A stretch of DNA of 64,000 nucleotides from Serripes groenlandicus (Eukaryota > Mollusca > Bivalvia > Cardiida > Cardiidae): positions 22,933,723-22,997,722 of the forward strand of contig JASEVX010000012.1 in the NCBI GenBank assembly GCA_031761405.1. The letters run 5' to 3'. The number at the start of each line of letters is the position of its first letter. The first letter of the stretch is position 1. This document shows, in pieces, positions 61,101 through 64,000 of this stretch. Under the pieces are notes generated by a model. The model saw only the letters and a list, made by a program, of their open reading frames with translations, had not been told where the DNA came from and searched no databases. The position numbers and the translations under genes were made by a program.

Positions 61101-64000
61101 TAAAATAATAAGTACCTCTTTTTTTTCAATAGCTAAAAAGAAGAAAAAGAAAAAGAAGAAGAAAAATGGGCAGAGGGCAGATGAGGGTGGAATGGGGGAT
61201 GTGATTGAGGGAGCCCCTGTTATTGAGGTACCGCCATCTAAGTCTGATATCAACCAGCTGCTTCCTGAAGGTCACCGGAACATGGAAATGGATCGCCCAC
61301 CCAGCTTGTTGCATGGGGATAATTTCCCTCAAGGTGAAGGCTTTCCCCCAATGCATGGGGGTTTTCCAGGGGAGGGGTTTCCCCCGCATGGTGAGGGATT
61401 TCCTCCCCCACAGGGGGAGAGATTCCCTTCCCCACATGGCGAGAGATTTCCTTCTTCACATGGTGATGATTTTCCTGAGGGACCTGGCCCCTTTCATATG
61501 CAAAGGGGACGTGGAAGAGGCAGGGGAGGGTTTTATGATGGACCACCACATGGTTATGATGACTATGAGGGATTTGAAGGATATGATGAAGAATTTGGGC
61601 CTAGCCCACGAAGGAGGGGTCGCAGAGAGAGGGGCGGCGGCAATAGACCTTTCCCCAGACATGGAAAATTCAGATACAAGGACGACTTTGATGAAGAAGA
61701 CTTTGAAGAGTTTGGAGGGCGCCCTGATGAATTCCGAGGGCGACCTGATGAATTCCGAGGGCGCCCTGATGAATTCCGTGGTCCTGGACCATTTGGACCT
61801 CCGGACATGGGAGAGAATTTTAGACATGGAAGTCCCTTTGGTAACCAGTTTGGTCCAAATTTCAATGGGCCACCCGGACATTTTGGTAACTTTGGACCTC
61901 CAGGACCCCCGGGACCCCCAGGACCTCCTGGACCTCCTAGTAATTTCAGCCCAAGACAACCAGGACCCTTTCCTCCAAGGGGTCCACCAGGATTCGGACC
62001 ACCAGGCGGCCCTGGATTCCAAGATAATTTCCATCCAGGATTTCCAGGTGGACCCAATTTTCAGCCTCCAGAAGGTTTCCATGGTGAGGGATTTCCTCCA
62101 AACTTTGAGGGTCAGAATATGCCACCACAAGGACCTCCTCAGGGGCCACCTCAAGGGCCACCTCAAGGGCCCCCACAAGGGCCACCTCAAGGTCCCCCAC
62201 AAGGGCCTTCTCAAGGGCCTCCACATCCACAGTCATTTTCTGGTGAAGTTTTTCATCCAGATGGGTTTAACCCTGGAGGACCCCCTATGTTCCCTCATGG
62301 AATGCCACCAATGCCTGGGATGATGCCAAATGAACCACCCAACCCAATGCCAAATCAAGAAACAGCGGAAAACATGATAGCTATGGGGATGAATCCTGAC
62401 CTGGCTAAAATATTGAATGCAAATGTTACAATTCCAATAAGATCGGACTCTGACTCAGGCATAGGGAAAGACAAACAAAAAAAGAAGAAGAAAAAAGGTA
62501 AAACCGGTGAAACTATCCAGTTGCCTTTACCTGAGGCGCCTCTACTTCCACCTCCTATCTCTATTCCATTACCGGAAGATGTCCCCTTGCCTCCAGAGCC
62601 TAAAAAGAAGAAAAAGAGGGATAAAAACAAGGGTTTATCAGATGTCTTGTTTCCGCCACTTCCTGGAACTGAACCCAAATTTGAGGGTCCGGCCCCTCCA
62701 CCTATATTCCAGAACCAGCCACCTTTACCAATGGAAATGGGTCGTCCAGGACAAATGCAGCCAGCTCCCCCTTCAGTTCCTTTACCTGGAATCAGTGGAA
62801 TGGTACAACCTGGCTTCATGCAAATGGGATTTATAGGTAACCAGTTTGGAGTCAACATGGCCAATGACAAGTCTTCATCAGCTGGAAGTCCAATTGGACC
62901 TCATGTGAAGCCACCAAGAAAGTCTAGATTTGACCAAGTTGAGCCAACAACAAATGTTCCAAGAGCAATGCCAGAGCCAGTTTCTGTGCCTATAATATTT
63001 CCTACCCCTGTTCTACAACCTGACCCTGGCCAAGGTAACCAGAATGGGGTTCCTCCAGTATTAATTGATCAAGAAATCCAGCCTGTAAAAGATCAAATAC
63101 CTCATGAACCTGCAGCAGTTAAGTTCGAAAAAAGTAATGATAGGAATGATTATGATGCTTTTCATCAAGAACTGCTCATGCAACAGAGAGACTTCCTAGA
63201 GAAAAGGGAAGCAGAGAGACAAGAACAGGACATGCAAATTGAATCGGCTAATGATTCAGAAAGTAAGATGTCGGCTGCTTCAGTAGATATGGTGGAAGAT
63301 GGAAAGAAAGAGGAGTACATCTTTTTTGGAAATATTCTTGACACCAAAGATGAGAAAAAGGACAGTGAATCTGCACAGAATAAAGAGCCTGTCACTGCTT
63401 CCCAACTATTGGAAAAGTTCAAACAAAGAAATAAGTTAAAGAAAACTGAATCAGACCCAGATTTGACTGAGTTGACTCTTAAAACAGTTACAAATGCTCC
63501 AGAAGTGCCTGTTGTACTGAAGCCAATTAAAGAAGAGCCAAAGCCTCAAGGTAAATTTACCATGGCAATAAGAAAGCTTAAACAGATAGAAGCAGAACAA
63601 GAAGAAGAGGAAAAACATGTAATGAATGCTTTAGTGGCAAACACTGAAAAAGAGGCCGAGTCTACAAAAGCTAGTAAGAAACAAGATAAAAATCCAGAAA
63701 AATCATCTAAAGATAAAAAAGATGAAAGTCCTGAATCTAACAAAGATAAGAAGAAGCGCTCAATTTCACAAGATACAATAGAATCAAGGTCAAGGTCACA
63801 GGATGTAGGGAAAAAGACGCGGGATAAGAAGCAATCACAGTCAAGGTCCAATTCGAAGGATAAATCAAAGTCTCCGGAGAAAACTAAAAAATCTCGTGAT
63901 AGAAAGCGATCCGTTTCTCGTTCTATTTCAAGGGAGCGTTCAATATCTAGAGGCAGGAAGAGTAAGTCAAGAGATCGAAACGATGATATTAGAAATAGAA
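44389..64000 (+). CDS. large Lys/Pro/Gly-rich protein ending in an Arg/Ser domain (3' end outside the window)
   Basis: Exons 44389-44776, 55123-55242 and 61133 to the window end join in phase (1+2 at both junctions) into 1125 open codons. All three frames hit a stop within about 25 nt after the acceptor at 44376, one of them directly upstream of and in frame with the ATG, so MSDTDDSTIK is a true start. Order: an acidic/Ser/Thr N-terminus; a run of nine lysines (about 172-180); GFP/HGE repeats; an RGRGRGRGG patch; three GRPDEFR repeats (about 366-388); a GPPGPP run (about 422-440); seven QGPP repeats (501-533); two more Lys clusters (about 615-626, 658-671); a charged coiled coil (FHQELLMQQRDFLEKREAER, about 846); and from about 1046 an RS domain (SRSRS, RSVSRSISRERSISRGRKS). 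Such RS proteins act in nuclear speckles in splicing or 3' end formation. I cannot name the family. Confidence 0.75.
45833..46010 (+). mobile_element. AGCTCC-headed element, truncated copy
   Basis: Head AGCTCCACTGGCTGAAAGCC, then GTGCGTGCGTGCGTAAAC and the first 100 bp of the body, cut where the next copy begins. Confidence 0.6.
46011..49422 (+). mobile_element. AGCTCC-headed rolling-circle-like element split by a TIR transposon
   Basis: The head at 46015-46031 (AGCTCCACTGGCTGA) resumes at 48337 (TGAAAGCCAGTCGAGC). The body has about five monomers of AAATTATTTTGTAGAAATGT, CCTTCAAGCCATGTTGATTG and ACATGGCCGCCAGRGGGCGG. It ends GGCCCTCTTGGGCCTCTTG (hairpin plus CTTG) before T. ORFs of 60-105 codons recur between copies and are repeat-derived. 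Confidence 0.65.
46032..48336. mobile_element. 2.3 kb DNA transposon with about 34 bp terminal inverted repeats and TGA target duplication
   Basis: GGCCTAAAAAAAAAATAGGT and TTGTTTCTGGTAAC at the left; the complement GTTACCAGAAACAAACC...TTTTTAGGCC at the right. TGA flanks both sides, and removing the element restores CTGGCTGAAAGCC. A 3 bp duplication and GGCC ends point to PIF/Harbinger-like elements (weak inference). No transposase ORF remains. An inner element with GGCATATCCTATTTAGTAGA inverted repeats lies at about 46349-47030. Confidence 0.65.
49423..50177 (+). mobile_element. AGCTCC-family element, headless copy
   Basis: Begins within the body (TTTTTGATCCATCCATAATT) directly after the previous tail and ends GGCCCTCTTGGGCCTCTTG. 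Probably a tandem or recombination product. Confidence 0.55.
50276..51542 (+). mobile_element. AGCTCC-headed rolling-circle-like element, complete uninterrupted copy
   Basis: Head AGCTCCACTGGCTGAAAGCC, GTGCGTGCGTGCG, about seven monomers, tail GGCCCTCTTGGGCCTCTTG. The reference copy for this family; no coding capacity. Confidence 0.65.
51543..51691 (+). mobile_element. AGCTCC-family element, tail-only fragment
   Basis: Last monomer and tail only (GGAGCGATATTGGGCCTCTTG). Confidence 0.5.
51880..53165 (+). repeat. array of diverged monomers with TCTTGATGATATCTAG
   Basis: About seven units of 130-170 bp with TTGTCAGAATGTTTGTCTTG, GATGATATCTAGACCAAGTT and GGTCACTAGGCCAAATTG. Intron 1 of the RS-rich gene; no exon is seen. 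Confidence 0.6.
53201..53410. repeat. TTAA-type MITE copy
   Basis: Starts TTAACCCTTTCCCTC; central hairpin GAAATTGCTCAAAACGAGCA. A second, headless copy follows at 53536-53735. Confidence 0.7.
53839..54066. repeat. TTAA-type MITE, full-length copy
   Basis: 228 bp between TTAACCCTTTCCCTC and GGGGAAGGGTTAA. It is inverted in orientation relative to the copy at 53201. Confidence 0.75.
54611..55100. repeat. TTAA-type MITE split by the short TATGCCCCC element
   Basis: Left part TTAACCCTTTCTAATG to GAACAATTT; right part TTCATTTTGTCACAATG to GGATTAA. The insertion at 54772-55021 sits at the same spot as in the MITE at 6880-8840. Confidence 0.65.
54772..55021 (+). mobile_element. TATGCCCCC-headed element, one-monomer copy
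   Basis: Head, GTCTGTCTGTCTC, one monomer and the GTGTTTCACAAACACATCTTG tail in 250 bp: the minimal complete form of this family. It lies 100 bp before exon 2 of the RS-rich gene. Confidence 0.65.
55123..55242 (+). CDS. RS-rich gene exon 2
   Basis: 120 nt, acceptor TTTACAG, donor ATAA/GTAAGT. Encodes VPSSTTSILIANSFGMKIPP then PEYSGIPEPLVEPDLDLVI. Too short for an ORF search; supported by splice sites and phase. Confidence 0.7.
55718..56970. repeat. TTAA-type MITE split by an AGCTC-headed element
   Basis: Left part CCCTTTCCCACACACAACAA to GAGCAATTTCTC; right part TTTTCCACAATGTTTTCAAA to GGGTTAA. Confidence 0.6.
55883..56899 (+). mobile_element. AGCTCTACTGGCC-headed rolling-circle-like element with about 6 monomers
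   Basis: The head hairpin CTGGCCAAAGGCCAG is followed by GTCCGTCGTCCGTGCGTGCG, then about 155 bp monomers with TTGTTAACACGATACAGTCT, TACAGTAGTTAGATATYCAT and CCCATGCATGACTGGATTAT. It ends GGCCCTCATGGGCCTCTTG. The first three monomers are nearly identical, the last two clearly older. Confidence 0.65.
57100..57654 (+). repeat. array of about 160 bp monomers, left part
   Basis: Units with GACTTTATTTCTTATCCGAT, TGTTATGAAACT and AAAGGTCAAGGTCACAGTGA. The array continues at 60160-61090 after two inserted elements. Confidence 0.65.
57655..58733 (+). mobile_element. AGCTCC-headed element, copy close to 48337-49422
   Basis: Same monomer order and nearly the same sequence as the copy ending at 49422. 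The head lacks GAAAGCCAGTCGA (AGCTCCACTGG is followed at once by CGCTTATGTC). Tail GGCCCTCTTGGGCCTCTTG. Confidence 0.65.
58743..60159 (+). mobile_element. TGTCTCC-headed rolling-circle-like element, 8-monomer copy
   Basis: Same head, tail (hairpin, ATTCTAG) and A|T insertion as the copy at 2598-3416, but eight monomers of 156 bp (the second lacks 6 bp). A 432-codon ORF runs through all monomers because indels are multiples of three; its repeat has no signal, membrane or known domain, so I read it as non-coding. Confidence 0.65.
60160..61090 (+). repeat. array of about 160 bp monomers, right part
   Basis: Continuation of 57100-57654 with about six units (TTATTTCTTATCCGATTGTT, CACCAACCTAGGT, AAGGTCAAGGTCACAGTGA). 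It ends about 40 bp before exon 3 of the RS-rich gene. Confidence 0.65.
61133..64000 (+). CDS. RS-rich gene exon 3, open to the window end
   Basis: Acceptor TTTTTTCAATAG. 2868 nt without a stop in the frame AAA AAG AAG. Long ORFs in other frames (372 codons from 61205; collagen-like 164 and 256 codons antisense) come from the repetitive Pro/Gly codons and are not genes. Confidence 0.75.

Noticed and set aside
61205..62323. 372-codon + strand ORF and antisense ORFs, one collagen-like (61563-62057)
   Set aside because: All overlap the exon of the RS-rich gene in other frames. The Gly-Pro pattern antisense is the mirror of sense Pro/Gly codons.

Overview
This is a 64 kb piece of an AT-rich animal genome. 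Genes are sparse, introns are long (up to about 10 kb) with GT..AG borders, and almost everything between exons is interspersed repeat. The repeat types (AGCTCCACTGGCTG-headed elements, repeats carrying TCAAGGTCA motifs, tRNA-headed SINEs with a B box, palindromic TTAA MITEs) are what I would expect of a bivalve mollusc. The species call is an inference, not a match. There is nothing prokaryotic here: no operons, CRISPR array or ribosome binding sites.

Layout. (1) 0.9-9.1 kb, + strand: four phase-compatible exons of a gene with a laminin-G/ConA-like domain, open at its left edge. (2) 9.1-23.9 kb: repeats only, including a 494 bp miniature LTR retrotransposon (TRIM, 12662-13155) whose LTRs carry a 5S-rRNA-like Pol III promoter, two inverted copies of a rolling-circle-like element, and a perfect 43 bp hairpin beside a 228 bp identical duplication. 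(3) 23.94-33.45 kb: one 9.5 kb DNA transposon with imperfect terminal inverted repeats and a 7 bp target duplication. It carries a P-element/THAP9-type transposase on the + strand and a convergent two-exon C2H2 zinc-finger gene on the - strand. Three 31 bp palindromes (11761, 30056, 33636) look like the scars such an element leaves on excision. (4) 33.4-44.4 kb: repeats, a possible last exon of a - strand gene at 34.5 kb, and nothing else convincing. (5) 44.4-64.0 kb, + strand: a large gene with three exons (44389, 55123, 61133) coding for a Lys-, Pro/Gly- and finally Arg/Ser-rich protein. It runs off the right edge, so its long last exon is not a stop-terminated ORF. Its introns hold several rolling-circle-like elements, including nested ones.

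How the parts relate. The laminin-G gene is probably an extracellular or membrane protein and the RS-rich gene a nuclear RNA-processing protein; I see no functional link between them. The two genes inside the P-type transposon plausibly form one mobile system: transposase plus a DNA-binding accessory protein. Many short ORFs lie inside tandem repeats or antisense to real exons and are not genes.
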